From: CAVSRC01 sp963743015
Lineage (GTDB): Bacteria > Pseudomonadota > Alphaproteobacteria > Rhizobiales > Kaistiaceae
Direction of reading: 5' to 3'
DNA: 64,000 nt
Assembly (NCBI GenBank): GCA_963743015.1
Contig: CAVUOD010000017.1
Location: forward strand, 124,001 to 188,000
Shown here: in pieces, positions 10,198 to 22,823 of the stretch
Layout: every line of letters begins with the position of its first letter
How positions within the stretch are numbered: position 1 is the stretch's first letter
The notes under the pieces: generated by a model
Told to the model about the DNA's origin: nothing
Databases searched by the model: none
The model's input: the letters and a program-made list of their open reading frames with translations, nothing else
Translations under genes and position numbers: made by a program

Positions 10198-10851
10198 ATG
10201 AACAAGGTGGAGATTATTGCCGCCGCCGCCGCGGTGTCATGCGCTGTGGTGGTGCCGTCAGCGGCTCAGGCGCAGAGCGGCTGGTATTTCAGCGGGTTCG
10301 GCGGGGCAAATGTGCGCAGCGATTTCACCACGACTGCGCCCGTCGCAGGGAGTCCCTACAGCATCACCCTTAGCAGCAAGACGGGCTATTCGCTGGGCTT
10401 GGCCGTGGGCAAGGAGTTCCTGCCGGGCTGGCGTGGCGAACTGGAGTTGTCCTATGGCTCGGCAGACATTTCGAAAGCGACGGCCAGCTACAAAGGGGCA
10501 AGCGCACCCATAGCCTTGTCGGGCAATGTGGGCATCACCTATCTAATGGGCAACATCTGGTACGATTGCCCGATCGGCGGGCGCTGGCGGCCCTATGTGG
10601 GCGGCGGTCTCGGCGCGGCCTTCAGCAACAGCTCTGGTTCGTCGTTCTCTATCGGCAGCGACACGGTTTTCGCGGGCCAGCTCGGCGCCGGCATGGGCTT
10701 CGATGTCACCCCCAATATGACGATCGATTTCGGCTACCGGCTGAAGGATGCGTTCAACATCAGCGTTCCCAATAAGATCCCGGGCCTTACCTTCAGCAAC
10801 TTCGACGTCGTCGACAACGTCTTCCAGGTGGGATTGCGCGTCGGTTTCTGA
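10198..10851 (+). CDS. Small outer-membrane beta-barrel protein
   Basis: A 217-residue exported protein. A signal peptide (residues 1–26, ending AQAQS) precedes alternating hydrophobic/polar strands typical of an eight-stranded Omp25/OmpW/Opa-like barrel. These include GWYFSGFGGANVRSDF, WRGELELSYG and WRPYVGGGLGAAFS, and the protein ends in GLRVGF, whose final aromatic residue is the barrel assembly signal. The ATG at 10198 follows GGGGGA. It is a single gene flanked by a strong terminator. Function cannot be assigned beyond a surface protein. Confidence 0.82.
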   Translation: MNKVEIIAAAAAVSCAVVVPSAAQAQSGWYFSGFGGANVRSDFTTTAPVAGSPYSITLSSKTGYSLGLAVGKEFLPGWRGELELSYGSADISKATASYKGASAPIALSGNVGITYLMGNIWYDCPIGGRWRPYVGGGLGAAFSNSSGSSFSIGSDTVFAGQLGAGMGFDVTPNMTIDFGYRLKDAFNISVPNKIPGLTFSNFDVVDNVFQVGLRVGF

Positions 10852-10873
10852 CCGCCCACGGCTCTTCTGGTGA

Positions 10874-10906
10874 AAGCGCCGGGGCCCGCGCCCCGGCGTT
10901 TTCCTT
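10874..10906 (+). terminator. Rho-independent terminator after the barrel protein
   Basis: GC-rich hairpin CGCCGGGGC (10877–10885) with GCCCCGGCG (10890–10898) and a four-base loop, extended by G-T and A-T pairs and followed by TTTTCCTTT. It lies 23 bp after the stop codon. Confidence 0.85.
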
Positions 10907-10942
10907 TGGGCCACCGTTTCGAACGTGGCAGTTTGCGGCACG

Positions 10943-12522
10943 ATGGCGAAACAGAAAGCGATCTCCGTTCGGCCGGAGCATGTCCGCCTACTCAGTGAGG
11001 GCATGACCCTGCAGGAGCAGAAGCGCTTCGCGGAGGCCGAACAGCGCTACCGCGCGGTGTTGAGCGAAGCGCCCAGGAACCCGGACGCGCTCAATCTGCT
11101 CGGCACGCTGGCGCTGGAGGCGAGGCTGCGGACGATGCCGCGACCCTGTTTCGCAAAGCGCTGGCGATCCTGCCGCGCCAGCCGCTGTATCTCAGCAATC
11201 TCGCCAGCGCCCTCATCGATCAGGGCCAGTACGCCGCGGCACTCGGCCTGCTGCAACGCGCGCTTGCAGCCGATCCCGGATTCATCGACGCGCTGTGCAA
11301 TCTCGGACGGGCCCATCGGCTGATGAACCAGGCCGACAAAGCACGCGCCGCCTATGAGCGGGCGCTCGCCATCGCCCCGGATTCGGTCAAGGCCATGCTG
11401 GGCCTTGCCGAGGTCAGCAGCGCACTCGGCGCCATGGACAAGGCGACCGCGCTCTATCGCCGCGTCATCGCCGGTGGCGGCGAGACCCAGGCCGCGCTGG
11501 TCGGCCTGGCCCGGGTCCATCGCTTCGTTCCCGGCGATCCGGAGCCGGCCCTCATGGCAGAAGCGCTCGACGCTTCCTCCATTGACGCCGACGCCCGCAT
11601 CGGCCTCCATCACGCCGCCGGCAAGGCCGCGGCCGATCTTGGCGACAACGACGCGGCGTTTGCCCATTTCGCCGCCGCCAAGGCGGCGAGCGCGCGGACG
11701 TATAATCTCGACGCCCTCTATCGCGTCCACGATGCCCTGATCGCAACCATGACGCCGGAGTTCTTCGCTGCACGCCCCGACTACGGCGTCAGTTCCGAGG
11801 TCCCGGTCTTCATCGTCGGCATGCCGCGCTCGGGCACGACGCTCGCCGAACAGATCCTGGTTAGCCACAGCGCGGTCTCCGGCGCCGGCGAGATCGATGC
11901 GCTCAACCGCATCGCCGCCACGCTCGGCGCGAGGGACCCGGACCCGGCCGCCTACGCCGCCGGTCTCGCCGCCATGACGCGCGGGCAGTCACGCGAGCTC
12001 GCCCGGCGCTACCTCGAAACGCTTGCCCAGTTCGGCGGGACTGCTCTGCGCATCACCGACAAGCTCCCCCACAATTTCGACCATGTCGGGCTGATCGCGC
12101 TCCTCTTTCCCCAGGCGCATATCGTCCATTGCCGGCGCGATCCGGTGGCAACCTGCGTCTCCTGCTACACGCAGCCGTTCCACGCCGACCATGCCTACAA
12201 CACCGATCTTGCGACTCTCGGCGGCTACTATCGCGAATATGAGCGGATCATGGCGCACTGGCGTGCCGCGGCTCCGGTGGCGATACTGGACTTCCCGTAC
12301 GAGGCGCTGATCGCGGCTCAGGAGGAACAGAGCCGCGCGCTGATCGGCTTCCTCGGCCTTGGCTGGGAGGATGCCTGCCTGCGCTTCCAGGAGACCGAGC
12401 GGCTCGTCCAGAGCCCCAGCCAGTGGCAGGTCCGTCAGCCGGTCTACGCCACGGCGCTGACCGACTGGAAGCGCTACGAGCGCCATCTCGCTCCCTTGAT
12501 CGCGGCGCTCGGGCCGCGGTGA
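10943..12522 (+). CDS. TPR-repeat sulfotransferase, split by an apparent frameshift
   Basis: The N-terminal half is several tetratricopeptide repeats (residues about 15–160, e.g. EQKRFAEAEQRYRAVLSEAP). The C-terminal half is a PAPS-dependent sulfotransferase domain with the 5'-phosphosulfate loop GMPRSGTTLAEQIL and a downstream RRDPVATCVSCY segment. The frame changes at about 11115–11125: GTLALEA in the first frame continues as DAATLFRKALAILPRQPL in the next, so one base is missing there. No signal peptide or membrane segment is seen, so the enzyme is cytoplasmic and probably sulfates a metabolite or glycan precursor; the target is unknown. An upstream start at 10925 is possible. Confidence 0.82.
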
Positions 12523-12537
12523 GTGATGGCGATCCGT

Positions 12538-16059
<3,522 letters not shown>

Positions 16060-16074
16060 CGGAGTTTTCGAAAA

Positions 16075-16350
16075 TCAGGCGGCGTAGAAGGCGAGCAGGC
16101 GGTCGAGCAGCGGCGAGCGGGCGGAATCGGGAACCGGCTCGCCGCCGACGATCCAGGCGAATATGTCCTGGTCGGGGGTCTCGAGCAGCGCTTCGAATTC
16201 GGCGATGGCGGCCGCGTCGAGCCCGTCGACATGGGTGTCGGCGAAGCGGCCGAGGAGCAGGTCGGTCTCTTTCGTGCCCCTGTGCCAGCAGCGAAATTTT
16301 AGCCGGCGGCGGCGCATGGCAAGGTTTTCGCTGGTTTCTTCGTCGCCCAT
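16075..16350 (-). CDS. sdhE: FAD assembly factor SdhE
   Basis: A 91-residue protein of the SdhE/Sdh5 family, which helps attach FAD covalently to the succinate dehydrogenase flavoprotein. The signature is clear: RRRRLKFRCWHRGTKETD, with the RG-x-x-E motif, then LLLGRF and a C-terminal DIFAWIVGG segment. The ATG at 16350 was chosen because it gives the family length; the open frame extends upstream without homology. It is followed by mfd. Confidence 0.93.
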   Translation of the reverse strand: MGDEETSENLAMRRRRLKFRCWHRGTKETDLLLGRFADTHVDGLDAAAIAEFEALLETPDQDIFAWIVGGEPVPDSARSPLLDRLLAFYAA

Positions 16351-16439
16351 TTCACCGGTCTTCCCATAGCCAATTGGCGCCGGGCCGGAATCGGGCTCGT
16401 CGCTTGCCGGCGGAGATATAGCGGCTGGGGCCGGGTTTG

Positions 16440-16952
16440 TCAGGACTTGGGGGCCGCTGCGTTTGGAATTGCCTCGGAGCGCAAGAAGCGGAGCGCCAGA
16501 TTGAGATTGCGGCCGGCGGACATGCCGATGAACAGGCACCAGACGGCGGCAGCCACAGGCGGCAGCGTAGAGCTTGACGCCCAAGCGGCGCCGGAATCGA
16601 AGCCGTAGTGGAGCGCGAATTCGAAGCCAAAGGTCGCCAGGATGATGACGAGCATCATCACGTCGCCCGGCAGCGCGATGGTTTTGGCCGCCCGGTCGAC
16701 GCTGACGATCCATTGCTGGACATGGCGGTAGCCGAGGGCGAGTCCCATTGCGCTTCCGAAGACTGCAGTCAGAAGATCGAGATAGTCGGGGGAGTGGAAC
16801 AGGCCGAAGAAGCCACGGATGCCGAGCACCGCCATCAAGGCGGGCATGATCAGCAGGCGTTCGATGCGGATCGTGCGCGGAAAGGAGCGCGTGATCCCCA
16901 TCCACAAGAGCACGAAAAACAGGACGTAGACGTATGTCGGAATGTGAGACAT
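16440..16952 (-). CDS. Five-helix membrane protein of unknown function
   Basis: A 170-residue protein with five predicted membrane helices (residues about 6–22, 33–52, 57–75, 95–115, 128–150) and short basic loops. It resembles the DUF6622-type small membrane proteins, but I am not certain of the family. It is divergently transcribed from a TetR-type regulator, and a perfect 19-bp palindrome sits 26 bp upstream of its start, so it is probably the regulator's target. The pair lies between sdhE and recG, genes I remember as neighbours in related genomes. Confidence 0.7.
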   Translation of the reverse strand: MSHIPTYVYVLFFVLLWMGITRSFPRTIRIERLLIMPALMAVLGIRGFFGLFHSPDYLDLLTAVFGSAMGLALGYRHVQQWIVSVDRAAKTIALPGDVMMLVIILATFGFEFALHYGFDSGAAWASSSTLPPVAAAVWCLFIGMSAGRNLNLALRFLRSEAIPNAAAPKS

Positions 16953-16978
16953 TGCCTGATCTGCCGTGAAGCACTAGT

Positions 16979-16997
16979 ATCCGAACGATGTTCGGAT
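16979..16997. promoter_or_regulatory. Perfect palindrome, likely TetR operator
   Basis: ATCCGAAC-GAT-GTTCGGAT: two exact 8-bp arms with a 3-bp centre, in the 64-bp gap between the membrane protein and tetR start codons. It is 26 bp from one start and 19 bp from the other. Size and placement fit a TetR-family operator controlling both divergent genes. Confidence 0.78.
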
Positions 16998-17016
16998 GTA
17001 GGTTAAGGACCTTGAG

Positions 17017-17613
17017 ATGTCAAGCAGAGCCGCACCGAAGGGCGATGGCTATCACCACGGCAATCTGCGCGCCGCGCTGTTGGCCGAAGCGCGCGTGCTG
17101 CTGGAAGAGGAAGGGCCGGCCGCGCTTTCCCTGCGCGATTTGGCGCGCCGCATCGGCGTGGCTGCACCGTCGGTCTATCACCATTTCGCCAGTCTCGACG
17201 CCATCGCCGTTGCCCTTGCTGAGGTCGGCTTCGCCGAATTGGCCATGTGCTTGGAAGAGGCGCCTACCAATGCGAAGGGGCGCCTGACGGACGCCGGCTA
17301 CGCCTATGTCCGCTTCGCCATCGAAAATCCTGGCCTCTATCGCCTGATGTTCGGCGAGGGTCTTGGCAAATCGACCGGCGAAAGCGCCACACTGCAGGCG
17401 CTCAGGCGGCGTGCCTATGAGAGGGTGAAGGAGGGGTTGCGGAAGCGCCTGCCGGAGAAGGAGGTTGCCACGGGCGCGTTGTTCTTGTGGTCTGTGGTGC
17501 ACGGATTGGCGCTGCTGGTGATCGACGGCCAGATCGAGCCCGGTGCTGACCCGGATGCAGTGGTTGCCTCGGTCCTGCGGCTGACCGGGACGGGATTGCC
17601 GACCTCTGGCTGA
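17017..17613 (+). CDS. TetR/AcrR family regulator with WHG-type C-terminal domain
   Basis: A 198-residue repressor. The N-terminus has the TetR helix-turn-helix (residues about 10–60: YHHGNLRAALLAEARVLL, then LSLRDLARRIGVAAPSVYHHF). The C-terminal ligand domain resembles the WHG/TetR_C_33 type (RLMFGEGLG, and LFLWSVVHGLALLVIDGQI near the end). The start at 17017 is preceded by AAGGA seven bases upstream. A perfect palindrome immediately upstream suggests autoregulation and control of the divergent membrane gene. The ligand is unknown. Confidence 0.9.
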   Translation: MSSRAAPKGDGYHHGNLRAALLAEARVLLEEEGPAALSLRDLARRIGVAAPSVYHHFASLDAIAVALAEVGFAELAMCLEEAPTNAKGRLTDAGYAYVRFAIENPGLYRLMFGEGLGKSTGESATLQALRRRAYERVKEGLRKRLPEKEVATGALFLWSVVHGLALLVIDGQIEPGADPDAVVASVLRLTGTGLPTSG

Positions 17614-17684
17614 CAGGTGCCGGATGTCCGTTGCGGGCGGGCCGGAATGTGAGGCGGCAACGGCTTTGTGCTAAACGCAATCCC

Positions 17685-19796
17685 ATGCGCCCGGACATCC
17701 TCAACCCCCTCTTCCGCCCGGTCACCAGCCTTGCCGGCATCGGGCCGAAGCTGGCGCAAGCGCTCGCCCGGCTGGTCGGCGGGCCGGACGAGGAGGATGC
17801 GCCGCGGGTCGTCGACCTGCTTTTCCACTTCCCCGTCGGCGTCATCGACCGAAGCAAGCAGCCGGGCATCGCGCTGGCGCCGGAAGGCTCGATCGTGACG
17901 CTCAAGGTGCGCATCGACCGCCACCAGAAGCCGCCGCGCGGCAACCGGCGGGTTCCGTGGCGCGTGTTCGGGCATGACGAAACCGGCGAGATTGCCCTCA
18001 CCTTCTTTCATGCCCACGGCGACTATCTGGAAAAGACGCTGCCGGTCGGCGCCACGCTCTATGTCAGCGGCAAGGTCGAGTGGTTCAACGGCCGCCCGGC
18101 CATGGTCCATCCCGACTACATGGTGGACGAAGCCGACTTCGCCAGCCTGCCGCTGATCGAGCCGGTCTATCCGATGACGGCCGGCATCGCCCGCAAGACG
18201 CTGGTGCGGGCGGTGAGCGAGGCCGTCGGCAGCCTGCCGGACCTGCCCGAATGGCTGGAGCCGTCGCTGGTCGCAAGACGTGGCTGGGAGAGCTTCGCGG
18301 CAGCGCTGACCAAGGTCCATCACCCGGAGACGGAAGCCGACCTCGATCCGGCCGCACCACATGTCGCACGGCTTGCCTATGACGAACTGCTCGCCAGCCA
18401 GCTGGCGCTGGCGCTCATGCGCGAGCATCAGCGCAAGAGCACCGGCAGGGCGCGCAAGGGCGATGGACGCTTGCGCAACCAATTGCTGGCCGCCCTGCCC
18501 TTCACGCTCACCGCGAGCCAGCAGGCGGCACTGGCCGATATCGAGATGGACCTCGCAGCGCCCGAGCGCATGTTGCGCCTGCTGCAAGGCGATGTCGGTT
18601 CGGGCAAGACGGTGGTGGCGCTGATCGCGGCCGCCAATGTCATCGAGGCCGGCGGCCAGGCGGCGCTGATGGCGCCGACCGAACTCCTGGTGCGCCAGCA
18701 CGCGCGCACGATTGCGCCGCTGGCCGAGGCCGCCGGCATTCGTTTCGCCGTCTTGACCGGCCGCGAGAAGGGCCGCGAGCGCGAGGCGATCCTCGCCGGC
18801 CTGGCCGACGGCTCCGTTCATCTGCTCATCGGCACCCACGCTCTATTCCAGGCGGGCGTCGCCTTCCACGACCTGGCTCTGGTGGTGGTCGACGAGCAGC
18901 ACCGCTTCGGCGTCCACCAGCGCCTGGCGTTGACGGCAAAGGGCGGCGCCACCGACGTTCTGGTGATGACGGCGACGCCCATCCCACGAACGCTGGTGCT
19001 CACCTATTACGGCGACATGGATGTGTCGCGGCTGACCGAGAAGCCGGCCGGCCGCAAGCCGATCGACACGCGCGTCGTGCCGCTCGACCGGCTCGACGAG
19101 GTGGTGACGCGCATCCGCAAGGCCATTGCCGAGGGGGCCAAGGCGTACTGGGTGTGCCCGCTGGTGGAGGAATCCGAGATGCTCGACGACGTCGCCGCGG
19201 CCGAGCAGCGCCATGCGGCGCTGCAGGAAGCCCTCGGCCCGGTGGTCGGCCTCGTCCACGGTCGCATGAAGGCGGCCGAGCGCGATCCGGTGATGGCCCG
19301 CTTCCTCTCCGGCGACATCAAGGTGCTGGTCGCCACCACCGTGGTCGAGGTCGGCGTCGACGTGCCCGACGCCACGATCATGGTCATCGAGCATGCGGAA
19401 CGCTTCGGCCTTGCCCAGCTTCACCAGCTGCGCGGCCGGGTCGGGCGCGGCGACAAGCCGTCCACATGTCTGCTGCTCTATCGCGCCCCGCTCGGCGCCG
19501 TCGCCCGCGAGCGGCTGACCATCATGCGCGAGACCGAGGACGGTTTCCGCATCGCCGAGGAGGATCTGCGCCTGCGCGGCGGCGGCGAGATCCTTGGCAC
19601 GCGCCAGTCCGGCATGCCGGGCTTCCGCATCGCCAGTGCCGAGCATCACGGCGACCTGATGCAGATGGCCAATGACGATGCGCGCCTGGTGGTTGCCAGC
19701 GACGCCAACCTGGAAACGGCGCGCGGCCAAGCGCTGCGCGTGGCGCTCTACCTGTTCGGGCGCGACGATGCGATCAGGCTGCTGAGGGCGGGTTGA
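17685..19796 (+). CDS. recG: ATP-dependent DNA helicase RecG
   Basis: A 703-residue branch-migration helicase that reverses stalled replication forks. Visible parts are the N-terminal wedge/OB domain (NPLFRPVTSLAGIGPKLAQAL, then about residues 60–150), the helicase core with Walker A GDVGSGKTVVALIAA (about residue 303), DEQHRFGVHQRLAL, TATPIPRTL, and the motif VI region QLRGRVGRG. The start at 17685 gives the standard length. Its last 23 bp overlap the 3' end of the convergent DUF502 gene. Confidence 0.97.
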   Translation: MRPDILNPLFRPVTSLAGIGPKLAQALARLVGGPDEEDAPRVVDLLFHFPVGVIDRSKQPGIALAPEGSIVTLKVRIDRHQKPPRGNRRVPWRVFGHDETGEIALTFFHAHGDYLEKTLPVGATLYVSGKVEWFNGRPAMVHPDYMVDEADFASLPLIEPVYPMTAGIARKTLVRAVSEAVGSLPDLPEWLEPSLVARRGWESFAAALTKVHHPETEADLDPAAPHVARLAYDELLASQLALALMREHQRKSTGRARKGDGRLRNQLLAALPFTLTASQQAALADIEMDLAAPERMLRLLQGDVGSGKTVVALIAAANVIEAGGQAALMAPTELLVRQHARTIAPLAEAAGIRFAVLTGREKGREREAILAGLADGSVHLLIGTHALFQAGVAFHDLALVVVDEQHRFGVHQRLALTAKGGATDVLVMTATPIPRTLVLTYYGDMDVSRLTEKPAGRKPIDTRVVPLDRLDEVVTRIRKAIAEGAKAYWVCPLVEESEMLDDVAAAEQRHAALQEALGPVVGLVHGRMKAAERDPVMARFLSGDIKVLVATTVVEVGVDVPDATIMVIEHAERFGLAQLHQLRGRVGRGDKPSTCLLLYRAPLGAVARERLTIMRETEDGFRIAEEDLRLRGGGEILGTRQSGMPGFRIASAEHHGDLMQMANDDARLVVASDANLETARGQALRVALYLFGRDDAIRLLRAG

Positions 19797-20505
19797 AGCG
19801 CCGCTCGATCTCCTCACGCGTCATTTCGCGCGAGTTATCCGGCGTGAATTCCGGCGTCACCAGCCCGGCCGAGATGACCATCTTGGCAGCGTCCTCGACT
19901 GTCATGTCGAGGACAATCATCTCGGCGCGTGGCACGAAGAGCAGGAAGCCAGAGGTCGGGTTGGGCGTCGTCGGCAGGAAGACGGCCACCGTCTCGTTGA
20001 TGCGATGGTTGATCTCGCCGCGCGCGTCGGCGGCGACGAAGACCATCGACCAGATGCCCCTGCGCGGATATTCGATCAGCGCCACCGTCTTGAAGGCGCC
20101 CGCCCGGTGCGACAGCACCGTCTCGAAGATCTGCTTCAGCCCGCGATAGAGGTTGCGCACGATCGGCATGCGGCCGACCAGGGATTCGCCGAGCAGGATC
20201 GTCTGGCGACCGATGATGTTGGCGGTGAGGAAGCCAAGCAGGGTCAGGAAAATGAGCGCCACGACCAGCCCGAAGCCGGGCACCGAGAACGGCAGGTAGC
20301 TGTCCGGCCGGTAGATCGGCGGGATGAAGGGTGTCACCCAGCTGTCGACCCATTGCACGAATGTCCAGGTGATGTAGATCGTCAGGAACAGCGGGGCGGC
20401 GATGATCAGGCCGGTCAGGAAGTAGTTTCGCAACCGGTGCATCACCGTCACATGACGCAATGCGTCAGGATGTTGAGGCCCGCTGCTTTCGTCTGTCGGA
20501 TCCAT
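19774..20505 (-). CDS. DUF502 family membrane protein
   Basis: A 243-residue inner-membrane protein with two N-terminal membrane helices (residues about 28–50 and 75–100) and a soluble C-terminal region. Family sequence is clear: GLIIAAPLFLTIYITW, then GRMPIVRNLYRGLKQIFETV, and PTTPNPTSGFLLFVPR. The function of DUF502 proteins is not established; they are common beside recG and glmS in Alphaproteobacteria. It lies 70 bp downstream of glmS on the same strand and may be co-transcribed. Confidence 0.92.
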   Translation of the reverse strand: MDPTDESSGPQHPDALRHVTVMHRLRNYFLTGLIIAAPLFLTIYITWTFVQWVDSWVTPFIPPIYRPDSYLPFSVPGFGLVVALIFLTLLGFLTANIIGRQTILLGESLVGRMPIVRNLYRGLKQIFETVLSHRAGAFKTVALIEYPRRGIWSMVFVAADARGEINHRINETVAVFLPTTPNPTSGFLLFVPRAEMIVLDMTVEDAAKMVISAGLVTPEFTPDNSREMTREEIERRFNPPSAA

Positions 20506-20575
20506 GCCTGCATGCCTGCCGAAGCCAATTCCGCCCCGGCGGCATCATGGCAGAGATCGCGTACGGGCGCGATAG

Positions 20576-22402
20576 CTACTCGACCGTGACCGACTTGGCG
20601 AGATTCCTTGGTTGGTCAACATCCGTGCCCAGTATGACAGCCGTGTGATAGGCGAGAAGCTGCACGGGAAGCGCGTAGACCAGGGGAGTCACGCTTGCCG
20701 GCATTTCCGGCAATATCAGCGTCTCGACGGCGTCGATCGCCGCCGCTTCGCGCCCTTTTCTGTCGGTTACCAGGATGATGCGACCGCCGCGGGCGGCGAC
20801 CTCCTGCATGTTGGACACGGTCTTTTCGAAGATGCGGTCGTGGGGCGCGATGACCACGACCGGCATGGTCTCGTCGATGAGCGCGATGGGGCCGTGCTTG
20901 AGCTCGCCGGCAGCATAGCCTTCGGCGTGAATGTAGGAGATTTCCTTGAGCTTCAGCGCACCTTCGAGCGCGATCGGGAAGCTGGTGCCGCGGCCGAGAT
21001 AGAGCACGTGGTGGACGTGGGAGATCTCGCGGGCAAGCGCCTCGATCGCCGGCTCCAGTCGCAGCGCCTCGTTCATCAGGCGCGGCACCTCGCTCAGGCC
21101 AGCAACCAGCTTCTCCTCGTCCTCGGCCGACAGGACCCCGCGCGCGCGGCCGGCGGCGATGGCCAGCACCGCCAGCACCGAAAGCTGGCAGGTGAACGCC
21201 TTGGTCGAGGCGACGCCAATCTCCGGTCCGGCGAGCGTCGGCAGGATGTAGTCCGCCTCGCGGGCGATGGTCAATTCGACGACATTGACGACGGCTGCGA
21301 CCTTCTGCCCCTCGTCCTTGGCGTAGCGCAGCGAGGCGAGCGTGTCGGCGGTCTCGCCCGATTGCGAGATGACGATCGACAGCCCCTTCGGCGTCAGCGG
21401 CTGCTCGCGATAGCGGAACTCCGAGGCGATATCGATATCGGTGGGCAGGCGGGCGAAGCGCTCGAACCAGTATTTGGCGACGATGCCGGCATAGGAGGCG
21501 GTGCCGCAGGCGGTGATCGACAGGCGGTCGAGCGCCCCGAAACTGACGTCGAAGTCGGTCGGCAGGGCACAACGGCCGGAGGCGAGATCGAGATAGTGGG
21601 CCAGCGTATGGCCGACGACCTCGGGCTGCTCATGGATCTCCTTGGCCATGAAATGCCGGTGATTGCCGCGGTCGACCAGGAGGCTGGAGGCGGCGGTGCG
21701 CACAATCGTCCGTTCGACCTTGTTTCCGGCCTCGTCATAAACGGTGGCGCCCGCACGTGTGAGCACAGCCCAGTCGCCGTCGTCGAGATAGGCGACGCGG
21801 TCGGTGAAGGGCGCCAGGGCGATGGCGTCGGAGCCGAAGAACATCCGGTTGTGGCCGTAGCCGATGGCAAGCGGGCTGCCGCGGCGCGCACCGATCATGA
21901 GATCGTCCTCGCCCTCGAAGATGATGGCGAAGGCAAAGGCGCCGCGCAGGCGCTTCAGCGCCTCGCGGACCGCTTCAACGGGCGCCCGCCCGTCGGCCAG
22001 CTTGCCGCTGATGAGATGGGCGACGACCTCGGTGTCGGTCTCGGTCTCGAATTTTGCGCCGGCGGCCTCAAGCTCCTCGCGCAGCTCGCGGAAGTTCTCG
22101 ATGATGCCGTTGTGGACCAGCGCCACGCGCTCAGTGGCGTGCGGATGGGCATTGCCCTCGGTGGGCGCACCGTGGGTCGCCCAGCGGGTGTGGCCGATGC
22201 CGGTATGGCCGGTGAGCGGCTTGCCGGAAAGCTTGGCTTCCAGGTTGTGCAGCTTGCCTTCGGCGCGACGACGGGTCAGGTGGCCGTTTTCCAGCGTCGC
22301 CACGCCGGCCGAATCGTAGCCGCGATATTCCAGGCGCTTCAGCGCATCGACCAGAAGCGGCGCCACCGGTTCCTGCCCGAGGATGCCGACAATCCCGCAC
22401 AT
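20576..22402 (-). CDS. glmS: Glutamine–fructose-6-phosphate aminotransferase (isomerizing)
   Basis: A 608-residue enzyme making glucosamine-6-phosphate from fructose-6-phosphate and glutamine, the first step towards UDP-GlcNAc. The N-terminal glutaminase begins MCGIVGILG with the nucleophile Cys2. The GHTRWATHG substrate loop follows near residue 70. Two SIS sugar-isomerase domains follow (about 285–425 with TACGTASYAG; 455–600), and the protein ends in the conserved LAKSVTVE. GGGGAG precedes the ATG. There is no GlmS ribozyme-like leader. glmU lies upstream on the same strand with a 421-bp gap holding a dispersed repeat. Confidence 0.98.
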   Translation of the reverse strand: MCGIVGILGQEPVAPLLVDALKRLEYRGYDSAGVATLENGHLTRRRAEGKLHNLEAKLSGKPLTGHTGIGHTRWATHGAPTEGNAHPHATERVALVHNGIIENFRELREELEAAGAKFETETDTEVVAHLISGKLADGRAPVEAVREALKRLRGAFAFAIIFEGEDDLMIGARRGSPLAIGYGHNRMFFGSDAIALAPFTDRVAYLDDGDWAVLTRAGATVYDEAGNKVERTIVRTAASSLLVDRGNHRHFMAKEIHEQPEVVGHTLAHYLDLASGRCALPTDFDVSFGALDRLSITACGTASYAGIVAKYWFERFARLPTDIDIASEFRYREQPLTPKGLSIVISQSGETADTLASLRYAKDEGQKVAAVVNVVELTIAREADYILPTLAGPEIGVASTKAFTCQLSVLAVLAIAAGRARGVLSAEDEEKLVAGLSEVPRLMNEALRLEPAIEALAREISHVHHVLYLGRGTSFPIALEGALKLKEISYIHAEGYAAGELKHGPIALIDETMPVVVIAPHDRIFEKTVSNMQEVAARGGRIILVTDRKGREAAAIDAVETLILPEMPASVTPLVYALPVQLLAYHTAVILGTDVDQPRNLAKSVTVE

Positions 22403-22823
22403 ATCCCAACTCCCCGAAATCCTGCTTGCTCGCCCCCATCTAGCGGCGGAGCCCCAAGGGCAGGAAATCAAAAGCTGTTTCGCAGATTGATATACGCCAG
22501 CGCGGCGCCGCGATGGGGCGCGGCCTGTTTTCGTCGTTAATCGGCGGGCGGGAGAAGCATCCCTCCCGTTCGTCCCCGCGGAGGTAGTCTGGTCCTGTGC
22601 ACATTGGCGAGGGCCTCGATCGGGGGCGGGCATGAACGAGTATGTTGTGAGGCCGCTCCAAACTGACCGTCGTCATTCCGGCGGAGGCCGGAATCCAGAC
22701 GCCCTCTCCGCGCGTGCTTCAGGTGTTGCTTGGACCCCGGTTGGAGCCTGTCTTGGGGCGCGCCATTGGCGCGACCCCGGGGGGCCGGAGTGACGAACGG
22801 AAGTGCGCGTTGGTGTACCGCCC
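22403..22823. other. Intergenic region between glmU and glmS
   Basis: A 421-bp gap between two minus-strand genes. The glmU-proximal part carries an imperfect palindromic repeat (22671–22796). The remainder presumably holds the glmS promoter, but I see no clear promoter elements or gene. Confidence 0.5.
22671..22796. repeat. Dispersed intergenic palindromic repeat
   Basis: It begins CGTCATTCCGGCGGAGGCCG and ends GGGGCCGGAGTGACG, with TGGACCCCGG in the middle. The ends are near inverted repeats (CGTCATTCCGG against CCGGAGTGACG). This pattern is typical of the CGTCATTCCGG…GTGACG repeats scattered through alphaproteobacterial intergenic regions. It sits just past the 3' end of glmU. Confidence 0.7.

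Noticed and set aside
20612..22540. 642-codon plus-strand open frame
   Set aside because: It is antisense to glmS and its composition is unlike a protein.
22403..22670. Possible glmS ribozyme or riboswitch leader
   Set aside because: The glmS ribozyme is a feature of Gram-positive bacteria, and I see no matching core near the start codon.
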